DNA of 47,974 nucleotides from Finegoldia magna (GCF_003182075.1 NZ_QGTH01000018.1:1-47974), one strand, 5' to 3'. Counted from the stretch's first letter, positions 1 through 8,142 are shown. A program made the numbers and translations. Notes: a model not told the origin generated them from the letters alone.

Positions 1-43
1 CAAATCTTACATACCTAATATTTAGTTGTTATTCAATTTTTCT

Positions 44-63
44 AAGCCTAAATTTTTAGGCTT
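44..63. repeat. Perfect 9-bp inverted repeat (hairpin)
   Basis: AAGCCTAAA and TTTAGGCTT are separated by two bases. It lies downstream of the minus-strand gene that ends at 130. Neither strand has a clean T-run directly after the hairpin, so a terminator role is only possible. Confidence 0.4.
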
Positions 64-129
64 GTTTGACATGCCTTAAATTTCAAGATAAATTACTTTT
101 TATTTTCTCTTGACATTTGATAGCTGGTC

Positions 130-546
130 TTAAATATTCATATCTTCCCAATCAAAGTCATCACTCAAAGGCTTTTTATTATAAAAGTCCTTGAACAAAT
201 CCTTTGTGTCTTCGACACTCACATCATCGACACACTTCACCAAACTGTCAGCAATATCCTTCATATATTCAATATGATAAACACATTCGTAAGCATTAGG
301 AATAAAAGTCGCTTGAATGAAACTTTCGCCCACAAATTCCAACGAGAAAAAGTAAGTCTTCTTACAAGATCTTACTTCCTTGTAATTTCTAAGTGCATCT
401 TCTGAAATCTTGTCTATCTCATCTAAAACTATATCGAATAGGGGAGAGTCGAATGTTTTTTCCGAAGTTTTCAAAATCAATTTACTATTTTGCTCTAAAA
501 ACTCATCAGTTCCACTAAAAACTCCCTTTTTCAAAAACTCAAGCAT
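130..546 (-). CDS. Hypothetical acidic protein, 138 aa
   Basis: I do not recognise this protein. The start is placed at the ATG at 546 because AAGGAGG sits six bases upstream; an in-frame extension of seven residues would include the ribosome binding site. No membrane segment or signal peptide is visible. The C-terminal third is rich in Asp and Glu and ends in a short acidic, Trp-containing tail (DDFDWEDMNI). It is a single gene, divergent from the ABC operon that starts at 790, with a 243-bp gap between them that carries the ABC promoter region. Confidence 0.7.
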   Translation of the reverse strand: MLEFLKKGVFSGTDEFLEQNSKLILKTSEKTFDSPLFDIVLDEIDKISEDALRNYKEVRSCKKTYFFSLEFVGESFIQATFIPNAYECVYHIEYMKDIADSLVKCVDDVSVEDTKDLFKDFYNKKPLSDDFDWEDMNI

Positions 547-744
547 AAAAACCCTCCTTAAATTCAAAAATTTATTTTTTAATTTTTGCTACCATACTTA
601 TAATATCACAAATCAGAAATATAATACTCAATCAACTGAAAATAATTATTACAAAACATAAAACAAAATACAAACTATCTGATAATTGAATTTATACGAA
701 TGAACGAAAAATTCGAAAATTTTATATATGCTAAAGTGAAAAAG

Positions 745-775
745 TGATATAATATCAATAACGATAATCAATATT
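745..775 (+). promoter_or_regulatory. Extended -10 promoter with palindrome and Fur-box-like site
   Basis: TGATATAATATCA (745-757) is a perfect 13-bp palindrome containing the -10 TATAAT (748-753) with the extended TGn motif. It overlaps a site at 757-775 that matches the classical 19-bp Fur box at 15 of 19 positions by hand count. No good -35 is visible, as expected for an extended -10 promoter. It lies 14-45 bases upstream of the ABC ATPase start. Regulation by Fur is inferred. Confidence 0.5.
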
Positions 776-789
776 GAAAGGAGGACGAA

Positions 790-1485
790 ATGATAAAAGT
801 AAATAATTTACACAAGAGCTACAGCTCTGGTCAAGAATCTATTGAGGTACTTAAAGGAATTGATTTGGAAATAAAAGATGGTCAAATAATTTGCGTTTTG
901 GGGCCATCTGGCTCGGGCAAATCCACTTTATTGAACATACTCGGCGGAATTGAAACGATAGATGAAGGTGAGGTAGATGTTTTCGATAATAAACTTGAAT
1001 CCATCAGCAAAAAAGAACTTGAAAAGTACAGGCGAAATTATGTTGGATTCGTTTTCCAATTCTACAACTTAGTCAGCAATCTAAATGTGTTGGAAAATAT
1101 TGAAGTTGGAAAATATTTATCAAATAATCCAATAGATATAGATGGTTTGATTGACGATTTGGGATTAAAGGAGCATATTTACAAATTCCCCAACGAAATA
1201 TCTGGAGGACAAGCTCAAAGAACATCAATAGGAAGGGCTATCATCAAAAGGCCAAAATTATTGATTTGTGATGAGCCGACTGGGGCATTGGATTACGAGA
1301 GCGCAAAGGATGTTTTGGTTTTGATTGAAAAACTCAACAAACTTTATGGCTCAACTATAATAATCGCAACGCACAACACGCAAATTTCGAAAATGTGCGA
1401 TGTGATATTGTCTATTCACAATGGCTCGATAAAATCAATCGAAGAAAATAGAGAAAAAATTTCTGCGAATGAGGTGACTTGGTAA
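790..1485 (+). CDS. ABC transporter ATP-binding protein (LolD/MacB type)
   Basis: ATPase subunit of an FtsX/MacB-type ABC transporter, acting on the cytoplasmic face of the membrane. All motifs are intact: Walker A GPSGSGKST (residues 38-46), Q-loop Gln90, signature ISGGQ (137-141), Walker B LLICDEPTGALD (from about 157) and the switch His in IIATHN. The DEPTGALD form and the 231-residue length fit the LolD/MacB subclass. GGAGG stands just ahead of the ATG. Its stop codon overlaps the permease start by one base (TAATG), so the two are translationally coupled. The substrate is unknown; subclass members work on antimicrobial peptides, lipoproteins or cell-wall signalling. Confidence 0.93.
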   Translation: MIKVNNLHKSYSSGQESIEVLKGIDLEIKDGQIICVLGPSGSGKSTLLNILGGIETIDEGEVDVFDNKLESISKKELEKYRRNYVGFVFQFYNLVSNLNVLENIEVGKYLSNNPIDIDGLIDDLGLKEHIYKFPNEISGGQAQRTSIGRAIIKRPKLLICDEPTGALDYESAKDVLVLIEKLNKLYGSTIIIATHNTQISKMCDVILSIHNGSIKSIEENREKISANEVTW

Positions 1486-3725
1486 TGAAAAATCCAATTA
1501 ACAAAAGGATAGCAAGGCAACTTGTAAAAAATCCTGCAAAATATTTGCCGATTATTTTAGCTATGGTTTTTGTTGTTGTTTTTTCGTCATCTTTTTTCAC
1601 TTCACAAGATTCAGCAAAGGCTCTTTATTACGAGCAAATAAACAAGGGGAAAGTCGAAGATGGACAATTTACGACGATTTATCCGCTTGATGATGTTACA
1701 AAAGGAAAACTCGAAGACGAAAATATAGATTTGTACGAAAATTTCAATGTTGAGATTTCTCATACAAATGAAAGAAAACTCAAAGCTTTCATCAACAGAA
1801 AAAACATTAATATAGCTCAAATTTTAGAAGGAAGGCTTGCTGAAAGAAAAGATGAGGTGGCTATTTCCGGAAATTACGCAAGAGCCAACAAAATAAAACT
1901 GGAAGATTCGATAAAATTAAACGACAAAAATTTCAAAGTCGTGGGAATTGTTTCACTGCCGGATTACTCATCAATTCTGAGAAATAGAGATGACCTCGTA
2001 ATGGACACCGGATATTATGGCACTTGTCTGTTAGATAAAGATGGATTTGAGTTATTCAAAGATGTCCCCATCAAATATACTTATTCTTATCACACAAAAA
2101 ACAACTTAACAAAAAAACCTGCCAACGATAAGCTGAAAGATTTGATTAAGATTATTATGAAGAAAAATGTCGTGATAGATGCAGTTACGAGATACGACAA
2201 TCACTGCATAACTTACTTAATGGACGATATGGACGGAGACGTTCCGACAATGACAACTTTTATGGTTATTTTGTTCATAGCGATTGCTTTTGTCAGCGCC
2301 GTTCAAATTAAAAGTATGATAGAGAAGGAATCATCCGTAATAGGAACGCTGTTAGCATCTGGATACACGAAGGCTGAATTACTGAAAAATTATATGATAA
2401 CACCTGTAATTATGACGTTGTTTTCGGCTGTTGTGGGGAATGTAATTTCATATTCCTATGCTTACAAAAAATACGTATTTTTGTACTACCAAAGTTTTGA
2501 TTTGCCAAAATTCAAACCGATTATAAGTTTGAGGTCGTTTTTGATAACTTGCATAATTCCTCTTACAATTTATATGGTAATTAATTTGTTGGTTATTTCG
2601 ATGAAATTGAAAGCTACGCCATTGGAATTTTTAAGGGGAACCTTCAAAAGAGAAAAAAGAAAATCCAAGGTGAAACTCACAAAATTTAATATCATGACCA
2701 AATTCAAACTCAGAATGTTCTTGGACAACAAATTCAACCTTATCGCACTTGCTTTTGGCATTTTCCTAGCAAATATGATACTGTTATATGGTTTGTCAGT
2801 CAAGCCTATTTTTGAGTCGTACTCTGAAAATATGAAAAACACGATGAAATACAACTACACTTATTTTGTGCGAACTGAAGAAAAAAACGTAAAAGCTGAC
2901 AAGTCGACAATTTTAGACGTTGAATTGATGGATAATGACAATAAAAAAGTTCAGTTTTATGGAGTAGATGACAATTCCAATTATAAAATCAAAAACTTAT
3001 CGCAATTAAAAAAAGATGAAGTAGTTGTGTCGAAGGGATTTTTGCAGAGATTTGAACATAAAATAAACGACAAAATCAAAATCACAGAGCCTTATAACAG
3101 CAAAACACTAGAATTAAAGATAAAAGGTGTTGACGAAGATAATAATTTGTATCAGATATTCACCAAGAGAGAATTGCTGAATAAAATTATCGAAAAAGAT
3201 AGTGGATATTTTAATGCTTATCAATCGAACAGCAAGCTCCACATTTCCAATTCTAATTTAATCACAAAAATCAACAGAGACGAGATGGATAAATTTATGA
3301 TTCACTTTTTGGATAGTTTCGGAGTTGTTTTTAAAATGTTGTTGTATATTGGAATTGGATTTTATCTGATAATCACATTTATAATTTCCAACATCATACT
3401 CGACAAGTCCAAGCTCAACATATCGTATCTCAAAATCTTTGGATACAATGACGGTGAGATAATGAGTATTTACGTTAATATTGTATTTGTAATGCTGGTT
3501 GTCTTCCAGCTAATTATGATACCTTTAATAGATAAATTATTTAAACTTATCATATTAGTAGTGATGTCGAAGTTCGATGCGTACATTATAGCAGAAATTC
3601 CTGTGCATATGTACTTGCTCGCGATTTTGTACAGCATAATAATTTTTGCGGTTATTCAATTGCTTCAAAAAATAAAAATATCAAAACTCGATATGGTAAA
3701 AGAATTGAAAACCATTAATGGATAA
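1485..3725 (+). CDS. FtsX-family ABC transporter permease
   Basis: Membrane subunit partnered with the upstream ATPase. The ATG at 1485 is preferred over a TTG at 1479 because GAGGTG lies eight bases upstream and the TAATG overlap is typical of coupling. At 746 aa it has the usual long two-FtsX-domain layout: one N-terminal membrane helix (about 18-38), an extracytoplasmic domain, three helices near 255-375, another helix near 420, a second extracytoplasmic domain, and three C-terminal helices (about 655-735). The LASGYTKAEL segment after the second helix is typical of FtsX permeases. Substrate unknown. A strong terminator follows directly. Confidence 0.9.
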   Translation: MKNPINKRIARQLVKNPAKYLPIILAMVFVVVFSSSFFTSQDSAKALYYEQINKGKVEDGQFTTIYPLDDVTKGKLEDENIDLYENFNVEISHTNERKLKAFINRKNINIAQILEGRLAERKDEVAISGNYARANKIKLEDSIKLNDKNFKVVGIVSLPDYSSILRNRDDLVMDTGYYGTCLLDKDGFELFKDVPIKYTYSYHTKNNLTKKPANDKLKDLIKIIMKKNVVIDAVTRYDNHCITYLMDDMDGDVPTMTTFMVILFIAIAFVSAVQIKSMIEKESSVIGTLLASGYTKAELLKNYMITPVIMTLFSAVVGNVISYSYAYKKYVFLYYQSFDLPKFKPIISLRSFLITCIIPLTIYMVINLLVISMKLKATPLEFLRGTFKREKRKSKVKLTKFNIMTKFKLRMFLDNKFNLIALAFGIFLANMILLYGLSVKPIFESYSENMKNTMKYNYTYFVRTEEKNVKADKSTILDVELMDNDNKKVQFYGVDDNSNYKIKNLSQLKKDEVVVSKGFLQRFEHKINDKIKITEPYNSKTLELKIKGVDEDNNLYQIFTKRELLNKIIEKDSGYFNAYQSNSKLHISNSNLITKINRDEMDKFMIHFLDSFGVVFKMLLYIGIGFYLIITFIISNIILDKSKLNISYLKIFGYNDGEIMSIYVNIVFVMLVVFQLIMIPLIDKLFKLIILVVMSKFDAYIIAEIPVHMYLLAILYSIIIFAVIQLLQKIKISKLDMVKELKTING

Positions 3726-3730
3726 ACAAA

Positions 3731-3766
3731 ACCCCAAAGTTTTTGTAGACTTTGGGGTGATTTTTT
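3731..3766. terminator. Bidirectional rho-independent terminator
   Basis: The 10-bp stem ACCCCAAAGT/ACTTTGGGGT with an 8-base loop is followed by TTTTTT on the plus strand and by a T-rich run on the minus strand. It separates the convergent permease and DUF234 ATPase genes. Confidence 0.85.
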
Positions 3767-3774
3767 AGTTGAAA

Positions 3775-5151
3775 CTAAGCGTACATGTCATCTAACGTAA
3801 TAAGCTCAACATTGTCATCGTATGAAAAATCTTCAAATCCAGACATGCTAATTATCCAGTAAAATTTTTGGTTGCTGTTAAATATTTTCGATTTTTCAAT
3901 TAATTCATTGAGTACAGATTTCGAACAAAGTCCATTTCTCCATTTGCATTCCACGAACAGATAATTTTCACTGTCGTAAGCTAATATATCAATTTCTGAT
4001 TGTTTTTTACGAAGAGAATCATTTCCCCACCAATTGCCATAATCGGTAGGTAAGAATCTCAAATCTCCAGATTTGATTCTGTATTCCAAGTATTCTATCG
4101 AAATTTTTTCGAAAATTTTACCCATATAATCATTTATAGAATTTTCTATTTTTTCCGAGTATACTCTGTGACCCAATTCGAGATTTATCAAATTGAGATT
4201 AGGTTGTACAAATTTGTACCAGAAATTAAACATCGTGTCTTTAATCAAATAAATAGGGCGATTAGATTTGCGATTAGTCACAGGGGTTTTTCTTTCAATA
4301 ATTCCAAGTTCTATCAAACTTTCAAGATACGGACTGATTGAGCCGGATTGTACACCTAATTTATTGGATATTTCAGATACTTTGGTTTGTCCATGGGAAA
4401 TTAAATACAAAATATCGTTGTATCTTTTTGGATCCCTGAGTTCTTGTTTCAATAAATTAGAAGGTTCTTCGTATAATCTGCCTTGCACCGACAAAAAATT
4501 ATTGACTATATTTTCTTGTAAACTAATAGAATCATCAAAAAAAACTAGATATTCTGCAACGCCTCCAGTTAATCCAAAAACAATTGCCTTGTCATGATTA
4601 GAATAATTCTCTACAAATTTTGCAGATTCCTTATAGGAAAAAGGATTTATTTTTAGTTGAATTGATCTTCTTCCATAAAGAGGGCTTTTATATCCTAAAA
4701 CTTGGTTTTCCATAAAACTCATAGATGAACCACATAATATTAAAAACAATTTGCTTGTCGCTTTGAATTCGTCAATCAAATTTTGAAGAACTGAGGAAAT
4801 TGATGGGAAAGATTCAGCAATGTATGGATACTCATCAATGACGAATGCAATTCTGTGATTGACGGAATATTCGAATAGAAATCTAAACGCATGATCAATA
4901 TCAATAAATGCAGGTAAATTTTCATCATAATCACATGCCTTATAAATTGATTGTGACAAATGATTCAAGTTGATAAACTTATCAGATTCTACACCAACAA
5001 AATACGATCCAGATTTTTCTTTCATAAATTTTTGAATCAAATAAGTTTTTCCGACTCTTCTTCGACCGTAAATTACACACATGGAAAACATCTCTTTAGA
5101 AAATTCTGTATTTAGTTTTTCTAGTTCATTTTCACGACCAATAAATTTCAT
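3775..5151 (-). CDS. AAA ATPase with C-terminal DUF234 nuclease-like domain
   Basis: P-loop ATPase of the archaeal-type ATPase/DUF234 family (458 aa, usual length). The N-terminus has the characteristic FIGRENELEKL opening, Walker A GRRRVGKT (about 29-36), Walker B IAFVIDEYPY (about 104) and sensor LILCGSS. A winged-helix segment in the middle (SEISNKLGVQSGSISPYLESL) suggests DNA binding, and the C-terminal part contains ENYLFVECKW, a PD-(D/E)XK-like core. GAGGTGAG precedes the ATG. It is a lone gene with its own promoter overlapped by repeats, suggesting autoregulation. The family's cellular role is unsettled; many members are scattered and horizontally acquired. Confidence 0.85.
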   Translation of the reverse strand: MKFIGRENELEKLNTEFSKEMFSMCVIYGRRRVGKTYLIQKFMKEKSGSYFVGVESDKFINLNHLSQSIYKACDYDENLPAFIDIDHAFRFLFEYSVNHRIAFVIDEYPYIAESFPSISSVLQNLIDEFKATSKLFLILCGSSMSFMENQVLGYKSPLYGRRSIQLKINPFSYKESAKFVENYSNHDKAIVFGLTGGVAEYLVFFDDSISLQENIVNNFLSVQGRLYEEPSNLLKQELRDPKRYNDILYLISHGQTKVSEISNKLGVQSGSISPYLESLIELGIIERKTPVTNRKSNRPIYLIKDTMFNFWYKFVQPNLNLINLELGHRVYSEKIENSINDYMGKIFEKISIEYLEYRIKSGDLRFLPTDYGNWWGNDSLRKKQSEIDILAYDSENYLFVECKWRNGLCSKSVLNELIEKSKIFNSNQKFYWIISMSGFEDFSYDDNVELITLDDMYA

Positions 5152-5168
5152 ATTCTCACCTCATCTCT

Positions 5169-5197
5169 ATTATAGAACACAATATCGTACAATGCAA
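5169..5197 (-). promoter_or_regulatory. Sigma-A promoter of the DUF234 ATPase gene
   Basis: On the minus strand TTGCAT (5192-5197) and TATAAT (5169-5174) are separated by exactly 17 bases. The transcript would start about 15 bases before the ATPase ATG. Confidence 0.75.
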
Positions 5198-5229
5198 TAA
5201 TACGATATTGTATATTACGATGTTGCATT
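5179..5229. promoter_or_regulatory. Inverted and direct repeats overlapping promoter (operator-like)
   Basis: ACAATATCGTA (5179-5189) and TACGATATTGT (5201-5211) form an 11-bp perfect inverted repeat covering the promoter spacer and -35. A third related copy (TACGATGTTG) follows at 5216-5225, and AATGCAA/TTGCATT forms an outer inverted pair (5191-5197 and 5223-5229). This is the geometry of a repressor operator. Confidence 0.6.
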
Positions 5230-5289
5230 AAAAATATCAAAATAATAATTAGTTGAAAAGTTTTGAAATAGTTTAGTAATTTTTTGCAA

Positions 5290-5315
5290 CAAAAAAAGCG
5301 GCAAGTTAGTCGCTT
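5290..5315 (-). terminator. Weak terminator after GNAT gene
   Basis: Short stem AAGCG/CGCTT with a 10-base loop, followed on the minus strand by a run of seven T. The stem begins inside the stop codon region of the acetyltransferase gene. Confidence 0.5.
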
Positions 5316-5754
5316 AAAATTTGTATTCAAATAATTCTTCATCGATTTGCTTAAAACCTACAGCTTCAAACATTTTTCTGCTTTGATGATTAAAAGCGTA
5401 GATATTTGCCGTGACAGATTTTAATCCATTTTCTTTTGCTAATTCCAAAATCTTTTTGACACAATTTCTACTAATGTGTTTGTTTTGAAACTCTTTGCAC
5501 ACAACTATTGTTATTTCATTGTCATCAGTCAAGGAAATATCTCCAACTAATTCGTTATTGTATTCAATGTAGAACAACTTTCCATGAGTATTCAAGTAAT
5601 TGTACATTTTTTGAAGCCTATCAATATCGTATACGAAATCAATGTTGTCGACTTGTTTGCACACATCCTTATCTTCGTACCATTTCAAAGTAGTATCGTA
5701 ATTTTCAAAATAGGGAATAAGTTTGATTCTATCATTGACTATTATAGTGTCCAT
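5314..5754 (-). CDS. GNAT family N-acetyltransferase
   Basis: 146-aa single-domain GNAT protein that would transfer an acetyl group from acetyl-CoA to an unknown amine. The family pattern is seen in the order strand/LVGDISL..DNEITIVV, then the CoA-binding helix region (QNKHISRNCVKKILELAKENG), then VTANIYAFNHQSRKMFEAVGFKQ, a standard motif B with the NxxSxxxFxxxGF signature (here with R for one position). The ribosome binding site is weak (GAGAA). It lies 14 bases after the preceding gene and probably shares its transcript. Confidence 0.85.
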   Translation of the reverse strand: MDTIIVNDRIKLIPYFENYDTTLKWYEDKDVCKQVDNIDFVYDIDRLQKMYNYLNTHGKLFYIEYNNELVGDISLTDDNEITIVVCKEFQNKHISRNCVKKILELAKENGLKSVTANIYAFNHQSRKMFEAVGFKQIDEELFEYKF

Positions 5755-5768
5755 AGGAAATTCTCTAA

Positions 5769-6080
5769 TTATTTTATATTGTGTTTCGCCATTTTTTCCT
5801 TAAAAATATCTGTAATGATTTTTTGCAATTCACCTTTTTCTTTTTCAGGAAGTTCGCCTTCTCTTTTTGCTACAGCGTAAAGTTCAGGAAATTGGTTGGA
5901 AATTCTTTCGATTGTTTTTGTTGTTGAGTGTTTTCTTACAAAAAACGGAATTTTTTTGATCCATTCATCTGGAACCAAGGCTAATATTTTATCTGCGGCT
6001 TCTTTGTCGCTGATTTCTGCTGAAGATAGTCCTTCGTTGATTTCTGCTTGTTCTTTTTCTGTAAAATCTTCTTTTTTCAT
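5769..6080 (-). CDS. Hypothetical small soluble protein, 103 aa
   Basis: I do not recognise this protein. It is helical and highly charged, with no membrane segment. The N-terminal half is acidic (KEQAEINEGLSSAEISDKEA) and the C-terminal half Lys-rich. A good AAGGAG lies seven bases before the ATG. It leads a two-gene unit with the downstream GNAT gene and is driven by a promoter at 6114-6142 that shares its spacer sequence with the flavin reductase promoter, so the two may belong to one regulon. Confidence 0.75.
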   Translation of the reverse strand: MKKEDFTEKEQAEINEGLSSAEISDKEAADKILALVPDEWIKKIPFFVRKHSTTKTIERISNQFPELYAVAKREGELPEKEKGELQKIITDIFKEKMAKHNIK

Positions 6081-6113
6081 AAATTGCTCCTTGTTTTTAC
6101 TTTTTTTACATAT

Positions 6114-6142
6114 ATTATAACGCTAATACTATTAATAATCAA
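6114..6142 (-). promoter_or_regulatory. Promoter with shared palindromic spacer motif (copy 1)
   Basis: TTGATT (6137-6142) and TATAAT (6114-6119) with 17-bp spacing on the minus strand. The spacer holds TAATAGTATTA followed by GCGTTA, nearly identical to the spacer at 6842-6858. Confidence 0.65.
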
Positions 6143-6159
6143 AAATGAATATCATTTTT
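6141..6159. promoter_or_regulatory. Fur-box-like palindrome
   Basis: AAAAATGAATATCATTTTT has perfect 8-bp arms around a 3-base centre and abuts the upstream edge of the promoter at 6114-6142. The central 13 bases of the minus strand match the core of the Fur box at 12 positions. Regulator identity is inferred. Confidence 0.45.
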
Positions 6160-6172
6160 ATTCAGTTTCTCA

Positions 6173-6216
6173 TAATAAAAAACAGCTTTTAAGATTACAC
6201 AAATCCTAAAAGCTGT
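6173..6216 (-). terminator. Rho-independent terminator after flavin reductase gene
   Basis: ACAGCTTTTA and TAAAAGCTGT form a long stem (with further pairing toward the loop). On the minus strand it is followed by TTTTTTATT. It lies directly after the stop codon of the flavin reductase gene. Confidence 0.85.
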
Positions 6217-6221
6217 GATAT

Positions 6222-6785
6222 TTATTTGAGTTGTAAACCATCTTTGTAAGCATTGCCTACTCTTCCAGCTACTTTGTAGTAACCAAGAGTATATGGGTCA
6301 AAAGCTATGGCTTCCAATGAATCAACGTTAACTTTATCATTGTCGAAATGTTCTTCATCTACTGATGTTCTGATTACTTTTCCAATGACTCCAATTCCAC
6401 TATTATCTTTTTGGTATTCTATGAATTCACATTCGATAGCAACTGGAAATTCGTTGATTATTGGAGCATCTACAAGTTTTGACTTTTCGTATGTTAATCC
6501 TGATTTTTTGAACTTGTCTTTCTCAGTATTTCCGCTAACGACTCCGAAATAGTCAGCTTCGACAACATGTTTTGCATCTGCCACATGCACTACGAATCCT
6601 TTACGTGCTTTGATATTTTCTACAGTTTTGTGAGTTTCTGACAAATTCAATGCTACTGTGTCTCTGTTGAGCATAGTTCCCCATGCAGCATTCATTACAT
6701 CTACAGTATTATCTTCGTTGAAAGTGGCCACCATTAAAACTGGCATAGGGAATATAGAATAAGTTGTTTCAATTTGTTTTTTCAT
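6222..6785 (-). CDS. Flavin reductase / flavoredoxin family protein
   Basis: 187-aa protein of the flavin reductase-like, FMN-binding split-barrel family. The typical opening is present (FPMPVLMVATFNEDNTVDVMNA in outline: P-x-P then V..V....G..N-like), followed by AAWGTMLNRDTVALNLSETHKT, where the flavin is normally held, and the family's VVSGNTEKDKF and IGKVIR segments. Such proteins bind FMN and pass electrons from NAD(P)H or partner proteins in the cytoplasm; the exact partner cannot be read. AGGAGG precedes the ATG. It is monocistronic, with its own promoter (6836-6864) and terminator. Confidence 0.88.
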   Translation of the reverse strand: MKKQIETTYSIFPMPVLMVATFNEDNTVDVMNAAWGTMLNRDTVALNLSETHKTVENIKARKGFVVHVADAKHVVEADYFGVVSGNTEKDKFKKSGLTYEKSKLVDAPIINEFPVAIECEFIEYQKDNSGIGVIGKVIRTSVDEEHFDNDKVNVDSLEAIAFDPYTLGYYKVAGRVGNAYKDGLQLK

Positions 6786-6835
6786 CGTTTCCTCCTATTT
6801 ATTTTGTGATATTTATTAATTAATTTCACAAGAAA

Positions 6836-6864
6836 ATTGTAACGCTAATAGTATTATTTATCAA
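6836..6864 (-). promoter_or_regulatory. Promoter with shared palindromic spacer motif (copy 2)
   Basis: TTGATA (6859-6864) and TACAAT (6836-6841) with 17-bp spacing on the minus strand. The spacer contains TAATACTATTA followed by GCGTTA, matching the promoter at 6114-6142 almost base for base. Confidence 0.65.
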
Positions 6865-6872
6865 AATCGAAA

Positions 6873-7265
6873 TTAATTCTTAATTAATGAGTTTACAATA
6901 TCACCGTGTCTTTTTTCATCGTTTTTGACACTTTCTATTTCTGGGAATTTTTCAACAACTGGTGCATAGGTATTAGCAGCATTGTATTCACCGTTTGCAA
7001 TTAGTTTATATAATTTTTTCTTTCCTATTATCTTATAGAGCAAAGGAATAAATATCGCCTTGGTTTTTTTAGGTTTCAAATTTTCTTTTGTAAGCTTGTG
7101 GAATACCGATGCATGATGACCTTCTTCTGTTGCAAGCTTACGAAAAGCTTCTTGGTCATTTGCATCCTTTACAGTATCTGCAAGTGCACGATACATTAAC
7201 ACAACATCCAATTCACCTTGTTGAGATTTCAATAGTATTTTCATATCTTTTTGTGTTATATTCAT
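6873..7265 (-). CDS. Ferritin-like / rubrerythrin-type diiron protein
   Basis: 130-aa helical protein with the spacing of diiron ferritin-like domains: Glu in QQGELDVVLMYRALA (about 18), EEGHH (about 46-50) giving an ExxH pair, Glu in NGEYNAA (about 92), and the final EKRHGD (about 117-121), a second ExxH-like pair. It lacks the rubredoxin domain of classical rubrerythrin. Such proteins usually act in peroxide reduction or iron handling in anaerobes. AAGGAG precedes the ATG. Together with the neighbouring flavin reductase it suggests an oxidative-stress or iron neighbourhood, an inference from context. Confidence 0.8.
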   Translation of the reverse strand: MNITQKDMKILLKSQQGELDVVLMYRALADTVKDANDQEAFRKLATEEGHHASVFHKLTKENLKPKKTKAIFIPLLYKIIGKKKLYKLIANGEYNAANTYAPVVEKFPEIESVKNDEKRHGDIVNSLIKN

Positions 7266-7342
7266 TTTTTTCTCCTTTTTTTGATTCGATTAGTTCCCTT
7301 AAATTCATAGAATAATTTTTTAGTTAATTTAATTTTACCACA

Positions 7343-7386
7343 AAACAAAAACCCGACTATTATCAATTGTGATAAAGCCGGGTTTT
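7343..7386 (-). terminator. Rho-independent terminator after GNAT gene
   Basis: AAAACCCG pairs with CGGGTTTT, with an inner TATCA/TGATA stem. On the minus strand it runs into TTTTTGTTTTG. It lies about 60 bases after the acetyltransferase stop codon. Confidence 0.8.
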
Positions 7387-7447
7387 AAATTTAAATATAA
7401 ATTTTTTGTTGCTCTATTGTAGTTTTACGCTGTGCTTTTAAACACAA

Positions 7448-7972
7448 TTAATTGTCTATCCAATATCTTTGAATTGTCTTACCATCTGAGTTAACAAACT
7501 CATTTTCAAGTACTCCACCATTTTTAATAATAGACTTAGCTGATCCTATATTTTCTTTATCACAAATCATGAGTACTCTTTCAATTCCCAACTTTTTACA
7601 CTCTATCAAAGCTAGTCTTACCATTTCTGTGGCATAGCCTTTTCTTCTTTCACTGGGTCTTATTCCATCTCCAATATGTCCACCTTCTTTCAAAAGTGAC
7701 TCATTTAAATAGTGGCGAATATTTACAGCTCCTAAAAGCCTATCTCTTTCTTCATCTAAAAGGAAGAAAACTGAATCTGGAACTTTATTTTCAGTTTTAG
7801 ATTTTATTTCTAAGTTATTTAGATAATAGTCAAAATCATGGTAATCATTTTTAAATATTGACCACGGAGAAGTGTTTGTGTTATTCATTTCTTGGTCAAT
7901 CTTCCATTCATCGATCATCTCACCAAGCTTTAATTCATACTCTTTAGTTAGTTTAATTAATTTTAGTTTCAT
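7448..7972 (-). CDS. GNAT family N-acetyltransferase
   Basis: 174-aa GNAT protein. The core is clear: LLGAVNIRHYLN (beta-strand 4), HIGDGIRPSERRKGYATEM with the R/Q-x-x-G-x-A acetyl-CoA motif RRKGYA (about 110-115), then MICDKENIGSAKSIIKNGG, the conserved N..S...I...G motif. An N-terminal segment of about 50 residues precedes the fold, as in YitH-like and small-molecule acetyltransferases. AAGGA lies seven bases before the ATG. Substrate unknown; it stands alone between the ferritin-like gene and the rlmD-scar region. Confidence 0.9.
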   Translation of the reverse strand: MKLKLIKLTKEYELKLGEMIDEWKIDQEMNNTNTSPWSIFKNDYHDFDYYLNNLEIKSKTENKVPDSVFFLLDEERDRLLGAVNIRHYLNESLLKEGGHIGDGIRPSERRKGYATEMVRLALIECKKLGIERVLMICDKENIGSAKSIIKNGGVLENEFVNSDGKTIQRYWIDN

Positions 7973-8142
7973 ATATTTTCCTTAATTCCATCCATACCAT
8001 GCACACAACCTACTAAATATCCAAAATGTAGCTAAAAACAAGAATTTGAAAGAAATTTTCGACCACTAATTTCAAAATACTAAGCTTTTAATAATAAATC
8101 CACAAAATCAATAATATATTGATTTCAAGCACCCAGGTTTTT

